This document shows positions 48,018 to 58,016 of a stretch of DNA of 64,000 nt, piece after piece. The stretch is taken from NCBI GenBank assembly GCA_018384745.1, contig JAHAYH010000137.1, forward strand, positions 35,392-99,391. The letters are read 5' to 3'. This stretch comes from Caryophanon sp. (GTDB lineage Bacteria; Bacillota; Bacilli; Bacillales_A; Planococcaceae). Both the position numbers and the translations under genes were made by a program. Position 1 is the first letter of the stretch. Each line of letters opens with the position of its first letter. The notes below the pieces were generated by a model. The model had not been told where the DNA came from and made no database searches. It saw nothing but the letters and a program-made list of their open reading frames with translations.

Positions 48018-49949
48018 ATGTCAGACATGATTCAATTAACATTCCCTGATGGCGCTGTGAAGGAATTCGCAAAAGGTACATCAACATTAGACGTTGCTGG
48101 CTCTATTAGCCCAGGGTTAAAGAAATCAACATTAGCAGGGAAAATTAACGGTGTATTAATCGATGCGAAAACAGCAATCGAAGAAGATGGTGCAATTGAG
48201 ATCATCACAAATAAATCGGATGAGGCGCTAGAAATTTTACGTCACTCAACAGCTCACTTAACAGCACAAGCGGTAAAACGTTTATTCCCAGATGCAAAGC
48301 TGGGCATTGGTCCAGTGATCGATTCTGGTTTCTACTATGACATCGATTCACCAACACCGATTACAGCAGAAGATTTACCAGCAATCGAAAAAGAGATGAA
48401 AAAAATCATCGCTGAAAACATCGAAATCGAGCGCAAAGTTGTATCGCGTGAAGAAGCGCGTGCAATCTATACAGAAGTAGGCGACGAGTACAAATTAGAG
48501 TTACTTGATGCAATTCCAGAAGGCGAAAAAGTATCGATTTACTACCAAGGTGATTTCTTTGACCTTTGTCGTGGTGTACACGTACCATCAACAAACAAAC
48601 TAAAAGAGTTCAAGCTATTATCACTTGCGGGTGCTTACTGGCGCGGAAACTCAGATAACAAAATGTTACAGCGTATTTACGGTACAGCGTTCTTCACAAA
48701 AGACGAATTAAAGCATCATTTACAAATGCTTGAAGAAGCAAAAGAGCGTGATCACCGTAAAATCGGGAAAGAATTAGATTTATTTATGACAAGCCAAACA
48801 GTAGGTCAAGGGTTACCACTTTGGTTACCAAACGGTGCAACAATTCGTCGTACAATTGAGCGCTACATCGTTGATAAAGAGTTATCACTTGGCTACAAAC
48901 ATGTGTACACACCAGTACTTGGTTCGAAAACATTATACGAAACATCAGGTCACTGGGAGCACTATCAAGACGGCATGTTCCCGCCAATGGAAATGGATAA
49001 CGAAACATTAGTGTTACGTCCAATGAACTGCCCTCACCATATGATGGTATTCAAAAACGGCTTGCACTCTTACCGTCACTTACCAATTCGCATTGCTGAA
49101 TTAGGAATGATGCACCGCTATGAAATGTCAGGTGCGGTATCAGGCTTACAACGTGTACGCGGGATGACGTTAAACGATGCGCACATTTTCGTACGTCCAG
49201 ACCAAATTAAAGCGGAATTTAAAAAAGTAGTGGAGTTAATTCTTGAAGTATATAAAGACTTCGACTTAAATGACTTCTCATTCCGTCTTTCTTACCGCGA
49301 TCCGAACAACAAAGAGAAATATTTCGATGACGATCAAATGTGGGAAACAGCGCAAGCGATGTTAAAAGAAGCAATGGACGAATTAGGGTATGACTACTTT
49401 ATCGCAGAAGATGAAGCGGCATTCTACGGTCCGAAATTAGACGTACAAGTGAAAACAGCGATTGGTAAGGAAGAAACATTATCAACAGCACAACTTGACT
49501 TCTTATTACCACAACGTTTCGATTTATCATACATCGGTGAAGATGGTCAACCACAACGTCCAGTTGTTATTCACCGCGGTGTTGTATCAACGATGGAGCG
49601 TTTCGTTGCGTTCTTAATCGAAGAGTACAAAGGTGCCTTCCCAACATGGTTAGCACCAGTACAAGCAACGGTTATTCCAGTATCAAACAGCGTTCATTAT
49701 GATTACGCACGTGAAGTGGTAGAGAAACTACAAGCAGCGGGCGTACGCGTTGAAATGGATGACCGTGAAGAAAAATTAGGTTATAAAATCCGTGAATCTC
49801 AAATGAAGAAAATCCCGTACATGTTAGTATTAGGGGATAAAGAAGTGGAAGAGGGCGCTGTCAACATTCGTCGTTACGGCTCTAAAGACTCTGAAACAGT
49901 ACCGTTTGAGCAATTCTTAGCAAACATTAAAGCTGAAATTACTAAATAA
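48018..49949 (+). CDS. thrS: Threonyl-tRNA synthetase
   Basis: Class II synthetase charging tRNA-Thr, with editing of mischarged serine. 643 residues: N-terminal TGS domain (1-64), editing domain (about 65-235) with [16 protein letters not shown] and CRGVHVP, catalytic core with motif 1-3 signatures ([13 protein letters not shown] zinc cysteine, [45 protein letters not shown]), and the anticodon domain from about 540. The frame runs back into the leader, but AAAGGAGA precedes the ATG at 48018. It is controlled by the upstream T-box. Confidence 0.98.
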   Translation: MSDMIQLTFPDGAVKEFAKGTSTLDVAGSISPGLKKSTLAGKINGVLIDAKTAIEEDGAIEIITNKSDEALEILRHSTAHLTAQAVKRLFPDAKLGIGPVIDSGFYYDIDSPTPITAEDLPAIEKEMKKIIAENIEIERKVVSREEARAIYTEVGDEYKLELLDAIPEGEKVSIYYQGDFFDLCRGVHVPSTNKLKEFKLLSLAGAYWRGNSDNKMLQRIYGTAFFTKDELKHHLQMLEEAKERDHRKIGKELDLFMTSQTVGQGLPLWLPNGATIRRTIERYIVDKELSLGYKHVYTPVLGSKTLYETSGHWEHYQDGMFPPMEMDNETLVLRPMNCPHHMMVFKNGLHSYRHLPIRIAELGMMHRYEMSGAVSGLQRVRGMTLNDAHIFVRPDQIKAEFKKVVELILEVYKDFDLNDFSFRLSYRDPNNKEKYFDDDQMWETAQAMLKEAMDELGYDYFIAEDEAAFYGPKLDVQVKTAIGKEETLSTAQLDFLLPQRFDLSYIGEDGQPQRPVVIHRGVVSTMERFVAFLIEEYKGAFPTWLAPVQATVIPVSNSVHYDYAREVVEKLQAAGVRVEMDDREEKLGYKIRESQMKKIPYMLVLGDKEVEEGAVNIRRYGSKDSETVPFEQFLANIKAEITK

Positions 49950-49954
49950 TCGTT

Positions 49955-49992
49955 AAAAATCCGATTCGCGTTCGTGCGAATCGGATTTTTTT
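49955..49992. terminator. Bidirectional terminator thrS / MCP
   Basis: AATCCGATTCGC pairs with GCGAATCGGATT around GTTCGT, with A5 before and T7 after. Confidence 0.9.
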
Positions 49993-50001
49993 ATGATGCT
50001 A

Positions 50002-50936
50002 TTAAACGGTAAAGTGACGCAGTTTCGTATCAAGCTCCGTTGCATTTTGTTGCATCGTTTCGGTCGTCTCTTGAATGCGCTCTAAATCATGCGCTTGCGA
50101 TTGGACCGCTGTCGCTGCATTTGTTAGCTGTGACGATGAATGAACGATGCTCGTTGAAATTTGTGTAATCGATGCAGATACTTGTTGCGACGATGCTGAA
50201 ATGTCTTCGATTTGTTCGTGAATTGAAGAAATGGAATGATTCAGCGTTTGGAAAGATGTCCCTGCGTAGTGCAGCTCTTCGACACTTTGCTCGACGGTTT
50301 GTAAGCTGTTTTTAACGGCCGTTTCGACATTTGATGTATCGCGGCGAATATCAGCTGTCAACGAGACGATTTGTTCTGCGGCTACTTTCGATTGCTCGGC
50401 TAATTTTCGCACTTCATCTGCGACAACTGCAAAACCTTTTCCGTGCTCACCAGCGCGCGCAGCCTCAATTGATGCGTTCAGTGCTAATAAATTCGTTTGA
50501 TCGGTAATGCTCGTAATGATGTGTGACATTTCTTCGATTTGTGCAGATTGTGCCGCAAGCTTATCAATTAACGCATTTGTGAGCTTCGTTGTTTCCAGTA
50601 CACCATGAACGTTTTGCTCGGCCGTTGTAATGCTTTCGACACCAGATGCGGCAATCGAGGCGGCTGTGGATGCGACATCAAACACATCGTGTGTTGCATT
50701 CTCAATGCGGTGAATCGCTTGGGCCGTTTCTTCCATTAACTTTCAACGGCAGATTTTTCCTCAATAATATAGCGCTCTAAATCTTTCGTATATTCAATTT
50801 GTGGCAAGCCTTGCTGAATCGTTTCTCCATAAATAAGATCCACTACTTTTAATAAAGCAAAGCTTACAATACAAGCAATTACGGTTAGCGCAATTAGCAA
50901 TTGAAAGGAGCGGCGTAATTTATGTTTGATCGACAT
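50002..50936 (-). pseudogene. Methyl-accepting chemotaxis protein, internally deleted and frameshifted
   Basis: The first part (start 50936 after GAGGAGG) encodes MSIKHKLRRSFQLLIALTVI, a TM1, and the beginning of a ligand-binding helix, then stops at 50736 (66 residues). A second frame, starting in the overlapping TAATG, encodes 244 residues of a chemoreceptor signalling domain with the hairpin tip [35 protein letters not shown]. The rest of the sensor region, TM2 and HAMP domain are missing. An intact receptor would be 400-570 residues. The two halves are in different frames, so a deletion is likely; no functional transmembrane receptor can be made. Confidence 0.85.
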
Positions 50937-50962
50937 CGTGTTTCCTCCTCTATAGATGAGAT

Positions 50963-51010
50963 AAAGTGGTTCTTCACCAAAACTAGTGGATTGCTTTTCT
51001 TGTCGCGGCA
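50963..51010 (+). repeat. Dispersed repeat fragment, copy 1
   Basis: About 48 bp alignable with 63901-63946 (roughly 80 percent identical): both contain TTCACCA-AAC, a TGG/GGG step, TTGCTTTTC and GTCG-GGCA. It lies just upstream of the broken MCP gene and ahead of the infC promoter. The motif resembles IS termini of the ISL3 type, but no transposase is present, so that link is weak inference. Confidence 0.6.
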
Positions 51011-51043
51011 CATCATACATTTGAAAAAATAAATGAAAAATAG

Positions 51044-51072
51044 TTGACGCATGTATCCATCCGTGATAGGAT
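51044..51072 (+). promoter_or_regulatory. infC operon promoter
   Basis: -35 TTGACG (51044-51049) and -10 TAGGAT (51067-51072) with 17-nt spacing. Confidence 0.75.
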
Positions 51073-51078
51073 AGTAAA

Positions 51079-51240
51079 GGTTAAAGAATACAAGTTTGTG
51101 ACAAGTAGAGGCTGCCCGCTTCTCACCTGCGTCTGACACATTATATGTTGTTGACAGGTTGACACGTTGAATTGATTACGCACAAGTGTGCGTATACACA
51201 TATAGCGGGCGGACATCTAAAATGTCCGTCCTTTTTTTAT
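51079..51240 (+). ncRNA. L20-type autoregulatory leader of infC-rpmI-rplT
   Basis: A leader of about 250 nt precedes infC and carries a strong intrinsic terminator GGCGGACAT / ATGTCCGTCC with T7 (51208-51238). An upstream segment, GCTGCCCGCTTC, is complementary to GCGGGC in the terminator arm, giving an antiterminator alternative. In Bacillales, L20 binding to this leader causes premature termination. The placement and terminator/antiterminator layout fit; the family match was not computed. Confidence 0.75.
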
Positions 51241-51332
51241 GGAAATGCGGACGCTGAAGATGATCCGTTCAACATCGGGTAACATATACTCACACATCGG
51301 TATTCGCGACTACTACTTGGAGGTGGATTACT

Positions 51333-51848
51333 ATTAGCAAAGACATGTATGTAAACGAAGGCATCCGCGCACGTGAATTACGTTTAATCGATCATCAAGG
51401 TGAACAATTAGGGGTTAGAACACGTAACGAAGCGCTAGAAATTGCTGCTCGTGCAAACTTGGATCTTGTCCTTGTGGCCCCTCAAGCCAAGCCACCAGTC
51501 GCTCGTATCATGGACTATGGTAAATTTAAATTTGAGCAGCAAAAGAAAGACCGTGAAATTCGTAAAAATCAAAAGGTGATCAACCTGAAGGAAGTTCGTC
51601 TGAGCCCTTCAATTGATGAGCATGATTTCCAAACGAAATTACGTAATGCGATCAAGTTCCTTGAAAAAGGCGACAAAGTGAAAGCATCTTTACGTTTCAA
51701 AGGTCGTGCTATTACACATAAAGACATCGGTCAACGTGTATTAGATCGTTTTGCTGAAGCTTGTGCTGAAGTATCGACGGTTGAATCTAAACCGAAGATG
51801 GAAGGACGTAGCATGTTCTTAGTTCTTGCACCAAAGAACGAGAAATAA
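51333..51848 (+). CDS. infC: Translation initiation factor IF-3 (ATT start)
   Basis: Binds the 30S subunit, checks start codons and prevents subunit association. 171 residues from the ATT at 51333: [20 protein letters not shown], then the N-domain, linker [24 protein letters not shown] and C-domain with [32 protein letters not shown] lies 8 nt before the ATT, whereas the first ATG (51345) is 20 nt away and lacks a site. The rare ATT start is a conserved feature of infC, used for IF3 self-regulation. First gene of infC-rpmI-rplT. Confidence 0.95.
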   Translation: MSKDMYVNEGIRARELRLIDHQGEQLGVRTRNEALEIAARANLDLVLVAPQAKPPVARIMDYGKFKFEQQKKDREIRKNQKVINLKEVRLSPSIDEHDFQTKLRNAIKFLEKGDKVKASLRFKGRAITHKDIGQRVLDRFAEACAEVSTVESKPKMEGRSMFLVLAPKNEK

Positions 51849-51876
51849 TATTCATTTGATTTAGGAGGAAATTGAC

Positions 51877-52077
51877 ATGCCAAAAATGAAAACTCACCGT
51901 GGCGCTGCAAAGCGTTTCAAAAAAACTGGTACTGGTAAATTAAAATTTGACCGTGCTTATGGTAGCCACTTATTCGCTAACAAGTCTACAAAAGCTAAGC
52001 GTCACTTACGTAAAGCGAAAGTTGTTACTTCTGGTGACTTCAAACGCATCCGTACTTTATTAACTTACATGAAGTAA
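51877..52077 (+). CDS. rpmI: 50S ribosomal protein L35
   Basis: 66-residue basic protein of the large subunit. [23 protein letters not shown] is the family signature, ending with [22 protein letters not shown] lies before the ATG. Second gene of the IF3 operon, 28 bp after infC. Confidence 0.98.
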   Translation: MPKMKTHRGAAKRFKKTGTGKLKFDRAYGSHLFANKSTKAKRHLRKAKVVTSGDFKRIRTLLTYMK

Positions 52078-52139
52078 TTTCGTCTCGATATTCAGATCGG
52101 ACACAAAACAAAAAATACAACATAATTCAAAAGAATTAG

Positions 52140-52511
<372 letters not shown>

Positions 52512-52522
52512 TTAACGCTTAT

Positions 52523-52558
52523 AAAAGACTGATGGAGCAATCCATCAGTCTTTTTTTG
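52523..52558 (+). terminator. infC operon terminator
   Basis: AAAGACTGATGGA pairs with TCCATCAGTCTTT around GCAA, then a T-run. Confidence 0.93.
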
Positions 52559-52598
52559 TACGCTGTTGTACACTAAATGAAAAAGGAGCTGTTGCTGA

Positions 52599-52865
52599 TT
52601 GTTTAATGGAACGTTAGTATTTGTCATCATTATGTCGATCGTGCTATGTGCGTTAATGGCCTACGATAAAGAACGTGCGAAGAAGAACGAATGGCGCGTA
52701 GCAGAACGCACATTAATGATCATGGCGATCTTTGGCGGTGCGCTTGGGGGCGTGCTTGGCATGTATTTATTTCGTCATAAAACAAAGCATAATCAATTTG
52801 CGTTTGGCTTTCCGTTACTTGCTGCCATTCACGTATTTTTGCTCGTCCGCTTAGCGGCAATGTAA
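52599..52865 (+). CDS. ysdA: DUF1294 membrane protein YsdA
   Basis: Small membrane protein of unknown function; 88 residues. TM1 is LVFVIIMSIVLCALMAY. The DUF1294 core is DKERAKKNEWRVAERTLMIMAIFGGALGGVLGMYLFRHKTKHNQFAFGFP, with its RVAE and FRHKTKH motifs. A C-terminal TM LLAAIHVFLLVRLAAM follows. The start is TTG at 52599, with AAAGGAG 10 nt upstream; a later ATG would cut into TM1. Its place after rplT and before ysdB/ysdC is as in B. subtilis. Confidence 0.92.
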   Translation: MFNGTLVFVIIMSIVLCALMAYDKERAKKNEWRVAERTLMIMAIFGGALGGVLGMYLFRHKTKHNQFAFGFPLLAAIHVFLLVRLAAM

Positions 52866-52868
52866 GGT

Positions 52869-52901
52869 AAAAAGGGACTCCGCTTGTTACGGGTCCCTTT
52901 T
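52869..52901. terminator. Bidirectional terminator ysdA / ysdB
   Basis: AAAAGGGAC...GTCCCTTTTT with an inner CCG/CGG pair, between convergent genes and touching the ysdB stop codon. Confidence 0.8.
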
Positions 52902-53284
52902 TACTGTGTTAATAAGTGTTCAATTGTACTTTTCCAATTAATTTGCGCATGCGGATAATGCGTATGAATTTTTTGTTCTAACAGTAAAAAGTCGTCACGT
53001 GTAAAGCCTTGTAGCTGTAAATCATCGACGACATGAATAAAAATGGACGCAACGGCAAATGTACCGTTCACCTCGCCAATATACTTTTCCCCTTCAAACA
53101 ATGCGCCTTTATACGTCATAAAGAGGTTTCTATGCGCATGATTCACATCGTCTAATAAATAAAATGTGCCTTTCTTTTGCGCAGCATCGAGCTGGCGCTT
53201 CGGATGAAATAAAAAGCGTAGCGTGACGTAAATTACATATAAAAGAAGCGCAATGATGACAACTTGAAACAATAATACGATCAT
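52901..53284 (-). CDS. ysdB: YsdB family protein
   Basis: 127 residues with an N-terminal membrane anchor MIVLLFQVVIIALLLYVIYV, then a short basic linker and a soluble domain (KGTFYLLDDVNHAHRNLFMTYKGALFEGEKYIGEV). The B. subtilis homologue is in the sigma-W regulon, and its function is unknown. AAAGGAGGT lies just upstream of the ATG at 53284; the longer frame to 53338 has no site. It is divergent from ysdC as in B. subtilis. Confidence 0.85.
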   Translation of the reverse strand: MIVLLFQVVIIALLLYVIYVTLRFLFHPKRQLDAAQKKGTFYLLDDVNHAHRNLFMTYKGALFEGEKYIGEVNGTFAVASIFIHVVDDLQLQGFTRDDFLLLEQKIHTHYPHAQINWKSTIEHLLTQ

Positions 53285-53467
53285 AGGTAAACCTCCTTTT
53301 ACGGTACGTATATAGAAAAATAGTACTTCACTTATCATACGGATTCATATGTAAAAAGTTTCAAAAAATTGCGCAACAATTTTGTTTGTTCCAATAGTTA
53401 CTACTACTCAAATATATGGTCGTGCATTATAATGAAGAAGGAAAACTATTTAGGAGGTCGAAATAAT

Positions 53468-54547
53468 ATGGACCAAACATTACAAATGTTAAAAGAATTA
53501 ACGGATGCAAACGGGATTCCAGGCAATGAACGTGCACCACGTGACGTCATGAAGCGCCACATTGAGCCGTTTGCGGATGAACTTGAATATGATAATTTAG
53601 GTGGCTTAATCGCGAAAAAAGTTGGGGACGAAAACGGACCGAAAATTATGGTAGCTGGTCACTTAGATGAAGTTGGCTTCATGATCACGCAAATTGATGA
53701 GCGTGGCTTTTTAAAATTCCAAACAGTTGGCGGCTGGTGGGGGCAAGTAATGCTTGCACAGCGCGTAACTGTCACAACGCGTAAAGGTGAGGAAATTATC
53801 GGTGTGATTGGCTCAAAACCACCGCATATTTTACCTGCAGAAGTGCGCAAAAAGCCAGTCGATATTAAAGACATGTTCATTGATATCGGTGCAGCGAGCA
53901 AGGAAGAAGCGATGTCTTGGGGCGTTTTACCAGGCGACATGGTGACACCATATTTCGAGTTCAATGTGATGAAAAACGAAAAACATTTACTTGCAAAAGC
54001 ATGGGATAACCGCATTGGTTGTGCAATTGCGATTGAAGTATTACGTCGCTTAAAAGATGAAAAGCATCCAAACATTGTATACGGCGTTGGCACAGTACAA
54101 GAGGAAGTCGGCTTACGCGGTGCGAAAACAGCGGCACATAAAATTAAGCCGGACATCGGTTTTGCAGTCGATGTTGGTATTGCAGGGGATACACCAGGTG
54201 TAACAGCGAAGGAATCGACATCGAAAATGGGTGCCGGTCCACAAATCGTCATTTTTGACGCGTCGATGGTCGCGCATACAGGCTTACGTGATTTCGTCAT
54301 TGATACAGCGGAAGAGCACAACATTCCGTATCAATTTGAGGCGATTGCGGGTGGCGGTACAGATGCTGGGTCGATCCATATTACAGCAAACGGTGTCCCA
54401 TCGTTAGCGATCGGTGTGGCAACGCGCTACATTCACTCACATGCCGGTATTTTACACCGTGATGACTTTGACAATGCCGTGAACTTAATTGTAGCAGTGA
54501 TTAAAAAGTTAGATAAAGAAGCCGTAAACGAAATTATTTTCGGTTAA
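53468..54547 (+). CDS. ysdC: M42 family aminopeptidase YsdC
   Basis: Cobalt/zinc-dependent tetrahedral aminopeptidase or deblocking enzyme (M42 glutamyl aminopeptidase family). 359 residues. Metal ligands and catalytic residues are in [40 protein letters not shown] (Glu pair), [13 protein letters not shown] and the C-terminal [14 protein letters not shown]. The dimerisation domain occupies about 75-165. AGGAGG is 10 nt before the ATG at 53468; upstream in-frame starts are inside the gap. Confidence 0.95.
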   Translation: MDQTLQMLKELTDANGIPGNERAPRDVMKRHIEPFADELEYDNLGGLIAKKVGDENGPKIMVAGHLDEVGFMITQIDERGFLKFQTVGGWWGQVMLAQRVTVTTRKGEEIIGVIGSKPPHILPAEVRKKPVDIKDMFIDIGAASKEEAMSWGVLPGDMVTPYFEFNVMKNEKHLLAKAWDNRIGCAIAIEVLRRLKDEKHPNIVYGVGTVQEEVGLRGAKTAAHKIKPDIGFAVDVGIAGDTPGVTAKESTSKMGAGPQIVIFDASMVAHTGLRDFVIDTAEEHNIPYQFEAIAGGGTDAGSIHITANGVPSLAIGVATRYIHSHAGILHRDDFDNAVNLIVAVIKKLDKEAVNEIIFG

Positions 54548-54558
54548 TGGCGAATGAG

Positions 54559-54588
54559 CGCTCATACATCATGTATGAGCGTTTTTTT
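54559..54588 (+). terminator. ysdC terminator
   Basis: CGCTCATACAT pairs perfectly with ATGTATGAGCG around a single base, followed by T7. Confidence 0.9.
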
Positions 54589-54775
54589 ATGCGTGCTATA
54601 TGAATGGGATGAAATATAGATTGAATGTCCTTTATTCGTTGAATGTATATTTAACACATAAATATGCAATAATGAACGATGAGGTGTATGAAAATACATA
54701 TTCGACCTCTTTTTGCTGTTTCATGCGAAAATTTTCTTTCTTTTCAATAAAATTAAAATAAACATAATTATTCAC

Positions 54776-54804
54776 TTGATTTTATAAAAATACATATGTA
54801 TAAT
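54776..54804 (+). promoter_or_regulatory. argF promoter
   Basis: -35 TTGATT (54776-54781) and perfect -10 TATAAT (54799-54804), spacer 17 nt. The very AT-rich upstream region could hold ArgR boxes, but none matches well enough to call. Confidence 0.75.
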
Positions 54805-54839
54805 GAAGTTAACATTAAGCAATGCAAGGAGCGTTTACA

Positions 54840-55805
54840 ATGAAACTATTAGAGGAAGTGCAGCTAAAGCCAGTAACGAGCTTAAAAGGTAAAGACTTAC
54901 TAACGCTTTTAGACTATACATCAGAAGAAGTACAAAACTTAGTAACACTTGCAACACAATTAAAAACGTTAACAAAAGCAGGGAAATGCCCGCGTTTATT
55001 AGAAGGTAAAACATTAGGGATGATCTTTGAAAAAAGCTCTACACGTACACGCGTGTCATTCGAAGTTGGAATGCAGCAACTAGGCGGCTACGGAATGTAT
55101 ATGAATGCACGTGATATGCAAATCGGTCGTGGTGAGCCAATTTCAGATACTGGGAAAGTATTATCAGGATACTTAGACGGCATTATGATTCGTGCAAACT
55201 CACATGAAATGGTGAAAGAGCTTGCAGAACACGCGTCAATTCCAGTCATCAACGGTTTAACAGACATTTTCCATCCTTGCCAAGCGCTTGCGGATTTAGA
55301 AACAATCGCTGAAAACAAAGGCGACTTAAAAGGGCTGAAAATTGCGTATGTCGGCGATGGTAACAACGTCGCACATTCATTAGTGATCGCAGCTGCGCAC
55401 GTAGGTATGCACGTAGCAGTAGCAACACCACCAGGGTATGAATGTGATGCTGATGTCATGGACCGTGCACAAAAAATTGCCGATGCAAATGGCAGCACGA
55501 TTACATTAACGCACGACCCAGTGGAAGCTGTGAAAGATGCCGATGCGGTCTATGCGGATGTATGGACATCAATGGGACAAGAAGAGGAGACGCAAAAGCG
55601 TTTAATTGATTTCAAAGAGTACCAAATTAACGATGAGCTTGTCGCGCACGCAAAAGCAGATTACATGTTCTTGCATTGCTTGCCAGCACACCGTGAAGAA
55701 GAAGTAACGTCTTCAGTTATTGATGGGCCAAACTCATACATTTTTGAGCAAGCGGAAAACCGTTTACACGCACAAAAAGCAGTACTTATTTCAATTTTAG
55801 GATAG
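54840..55805 (+). CDS. argF: Ornithine carbamoyltransferase
   Basis: Makes citrulline from ornithine and carbamoyl phosphate in arginine synthesis. 321 residues: carbamoyl-phosphate loop [21 protein letters not shown], the [12 protein letters not shown] motif, ornithine loop [14 protein letters not shown] and the catalytic [25 protein letters not shown] precedes the ATG at 54840; the earlier start at 54822 is too close to the -10. It stands alone, with no other arg genes nearby, so its anabolic role is inferred from sequence type. The unidentified RNA-like element follows directly. Confidence 0.97.
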   Translation: MKLLEEVQLKPVTSLKGKDLLTLLDYTSEEVQNLVTLATQLKTLTKAGKCPRLLEGKTLGMIFEKSSTRTRVSFEVGMQQLGGYGMYMNARDMQIGRGEPISDTGKVLSGYLDGIMIRANSHEMVKELAEHASIPVINGLTDIFHPCQALADLETIAENKGDLKGLKIAYVGDGNNVAHSLVIAAAHVGMHVAVATPPGYECDADVMDRAQKIADANGSTITLTHDPVEAVKDADAVYADVWTSMGQEEETQKRLIDFKEYQINDELVAHAKADYMFLHCLPAHREEEVTSSVIDGPNSYIFEQAENRLHAQKAVLISILG

Positions 55806-55824
55806 ACATAATGCTTTCGTTGTT

Positions 55825-56050
55825 GTGAAGCGGCGAGCTTAGCATATAGAAGTGGTAAGGGAAGGAGACTCGCGGAACTTACATGCTTCACCGGAAGGAC
55901 AAACCAAGATGGGGGCGTCCTTCAAAGGCGAATCGCTACGGGTTGTGGCGTTTTGACTTCACTCATAAGCGCGACAAAAGCTATCAAGATGGGTAGCGTC
56001 GTCGCTACATAGGAACCGCACACTGGGAGACGCTGGTGTGCGGTTTATTT
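55825..56050 (+). ncRNA. Unidentified structured RNA element with terminator-like 3' end
   Basis: A dense set of helices: GTGAAGC (55825-55831) with GCTTCAC (55885-55891); GCGAG (55833-55837) with CTCGC (55869-55873); GAAGGAC (55894-55900) with GTCCTTC (55917-55923); and GTAGCG (55993-55998) with CGCTAC (56003-56008) or an identical CGCTAC at 55934-55939. CAAGATGGG recurs in two hairpin tops at 55905-55913 and 55985-55993. The 3' stem CCGCACAC / GTGTGCGG (56016-56043) followed by TTTATTTTT indicates plus-strand transcription. It could be the argF 3' UTR or a separate small RNA. It matches no riboswitch, T-box, 6S, SRP, tmRNA or RNase P sequence I know. Confidence 0.6.
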
Positions 56051-57142
56051 TTATGCGCGTTCAAGCATGCGTTCAAGCGATAAGCGTGCAAGTGCTGCAG
56101 TACGTTCGTCGACAGTAATGACGTTGCCTTCTTCACCGTTAATGATGCGCTCAAGCGTCCATAGTAAATGCGGTAAATCAATGCGGTTCATCGTTAAGCA
56201 CGGACACATGTTTTCATTTAACGATATAATCGTTAAATCAGGGTGCTGTGCGATGAGGCGCTTTACTAAATTCATTTCGGTGCCGATTGCCCATGCGGAG
56301 CCAGCAGGTGCTGCATGAATCGTATCAATAATATATTTCGTCGAGCCACAATCATCTGAAGCGGCAACGACTTCGTGACTACATTCAGGATGGACGAGGA
56401 TGCGCATTGTCGGGTGTGTTTGGCGCAGCTTCTCCACATGGTGGATCGTAAACCCCTCATGCACAGAGCAATGACCTTTCCATAAAATGACCTTTACATC
56501 CTCAATTGGACAATGTGCTTCAAGCTCATTTGTTTGTGGGTTCCATACCGCCATTTGTTCGAGTGGTACGCCTAAATCAAACGCTGTATTGCGTCCTAAA
56601 TGTTGATCAGGTAAAAATAACAAACGCTCTTTTTGCGTAAATGCCCATGCGACCATTTTTTTTGCATTTGACGATGTAACACAAGCGCCGCCATGTTTGC
56701 CAGTAAATGCCTTAATCGCAGCTGTTGAGTTGACGTATGTGAGCGGAATGATCGTATCGCCAAACAGCTGCTGTAAAGTCTCCCATGCGTGCTCGGTTTC
56801 ATAAATAGTGGCCATGTCTGCCATTGAGCAACCCGCGCGCAAATCCGGTAAGTAAACGCGTTGTTCCTTCGTCGTCAGCATGTCGGCCGTTTCAGCCATA
56901 AAATGAACGCCACAAAATACGATATGTTCCGCTTCTGTATTCGCTGCAGCGACTTGCGCAAGCTGCAATGAATCACCTGTTGCGTCGGCAAATTGAATGA
57001 CTTCATCTTTTTGATAATGATGGCCTGGAATGAATAGTTTCGTGCCAAGTTGTGCGCGAATATCGCGAACGCGCGTCTCCATTTCTAAAACAGATAGCGT
57101 GCGATAATGCGCCGGAAGTAATGTTGGTTGTTGTGCAATCAT
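56051..57142 (-). CDS. nadA: Quinolinate synthase
   Basis: 4Fe-4S enzyme condensing iminoaspartate with dihydroxyacetone phosphate to quinolinate in NAD synthesis. 363 residues. The three cluster cysteines are found in [27 protein letters not shown] and [20 protein letters not shown]. The N-terminal [18 protein letters not shown] substrate loop and the [11 protein letters not shown] motif are typical. It shares one base with the nadC stop, so they form one operon nadC-nadA. The 3' end faces the RNA-like element. Confidence 0.97.
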   Translation of the reverse strand: MIAQQPTLLPAHYRTLSVLEMETRVRDIRAQLGTKLFIPGHHYQKDEVIQFADATGDSLQLAQVAAANTEAEHIVFCGVHFMAETADMLTTKEQRVYLPDLRAGCSMADMATIYETEHAWETLQQLFGDTIIPLTYVNSTAAIKAFTGKHGGACVTSSNAKKMVAWAFTQKERLLFLPDQHLGRNTAFDLGVPLEQMAVWNPQTNELEAHCPIEDVKVILWKGHCSVHEGFTIHHVEKLRQTHPTMRILVHPECSHEVVAASDDCGSTKYIIDTIHAAPAGSAWAIGTEMNLVKRLIAQHPDLTIISLNENMCPCLTMNRIDLPHLLWTLERIINGEEGNVITVDERTAALARLSLERMLERA

Positions 57143-57990
57143 TAGTATGGTGCTCCTTTCAGTTGAACGCGTGCGCTAATATCAAATGCTTGGGCGGAGT
57201 GTGTAAGTTGCCCGAGTGAAATCCATTGCACGCCGCTTGCTGCAAAATGTGGAATGGTATCGATCGTAATGCCACCGGAGGCTTCAGTTGCAATATGTGC
57301 TGGTACAAGCGGTAACCAGCGCGCAATGTCTTGCGGTGTACAGTTATCGAACATAATAATATCCGCTCCTGCCTCTACTGCTTCAAGCAGCTGTTCTTTC
57401 GTTTCAATTTCTACTTCAATTTTTACGGTATGCCCAAGCTTTCGTTTGACGTGCTGTACCGCTGCATAAATACCACCAGCAAAAGCGATATGGTTATCCT
57501 TTAACATCACAGCGTCATACAGTCCACTGCGATGGTTAAATGCACCGCCTACACGCACCGCATATTTATCGAGCATGCGTAATCCAGGCATCGTTTTTCG
57601 CGTGTCGCAAATTTTCGCATTTGTACCAGCCGTTTGCTTTACAGCAATTTGTGTTAACGTCGCAATCGCACTGAGGCGCTGTACGAGGTTTAACACGACG
57701 CGCTCAGCCGTTAATAAACTGCGGATGGCGCCGTGCACGTGGGCAATCACATCACCTTGTTGGAGTGTATCACCGTCTTGTTTTAACAGCTCTACATGCA
57801 GCGAGCGGTCGTATGTTAAAAAGCCGTGTTCAATGATGAGCGCGCCGCAAAAAATACCATGTTCCTTTGCGTATAACGTATATGTACCTTGTTCTTTTGC
57901 ATCGAAAATAAGCTCGCTTGAAAGATCGCCATCGCCAATGTCTTCATGGAAAAACTGCCTCAGCATGTCCGTTAGTTTTAGCTGATTCAT
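57142..57990 (-). CDS. nadC: Nicotinate-nucleotide pyrophosphorylase (carboxylating)
   Basis: Converts quinolinate and PRPP to nicotinate mononucleotide. 282 residues: N-terminal ferredoxin-like half ([18 protein letters not shown]), PRPP/quinolinate residues in [58 protein letters not shown] and EIEVETKEQ. AAGGAGG lies ahead of the ATG. First gene of nadC-nadA; the nadB gene, which in B. subtilis comes before nadC, is absent and the promoter region follows directly. Confidence 0.97.
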   Translation of the reverse strand: MNQLKLTDMLRQFFHEDIGDGDLSSELIFDAKEQGTYTLYAKEHGIFCGALIIEHGFLTYDRSLHVELLKQDGDTLQQGDVIAHVHGAIRSLLTAERVVLNLVQRLSAIATLTQIAVKQTAGTNAKICDTRKTMPGLRMLDKYAVRVGGAFNHRSGLYDAVMLKDNHIAFAGGIYAAVQHVKRKLGHTVKIEVEIETKEQLLEAVEAGADIIMFDNCTPQDIARWLPLVPAHIATEASGGITIDTIPHFAASGVQWISLGQLTHSAQAFDISARVQLKGAPY

Positions 57991-58016
57991 GAAAATCCTC
58001 CTTACAAAATAAAGTT

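Noticed and set aside
54590-54775. ArgR operator upstream of argF
   Set aside because: Several AT-rich partial dyads occur, but none matches the 18-bp ARG box well enough to distinguish from the very AT-rich background.
55806-56050. Known housekeeping RNA (RNase P, tmRNA, 6S, SRP), T-box or glmS-type ribozyme
   Set aside because: None of their signature sequences (e.g. AGGGTGGNACCGCG, tag-coding region, GGAA-type SRP loop) is present and the length is wrong for RNase P and tmRNA.
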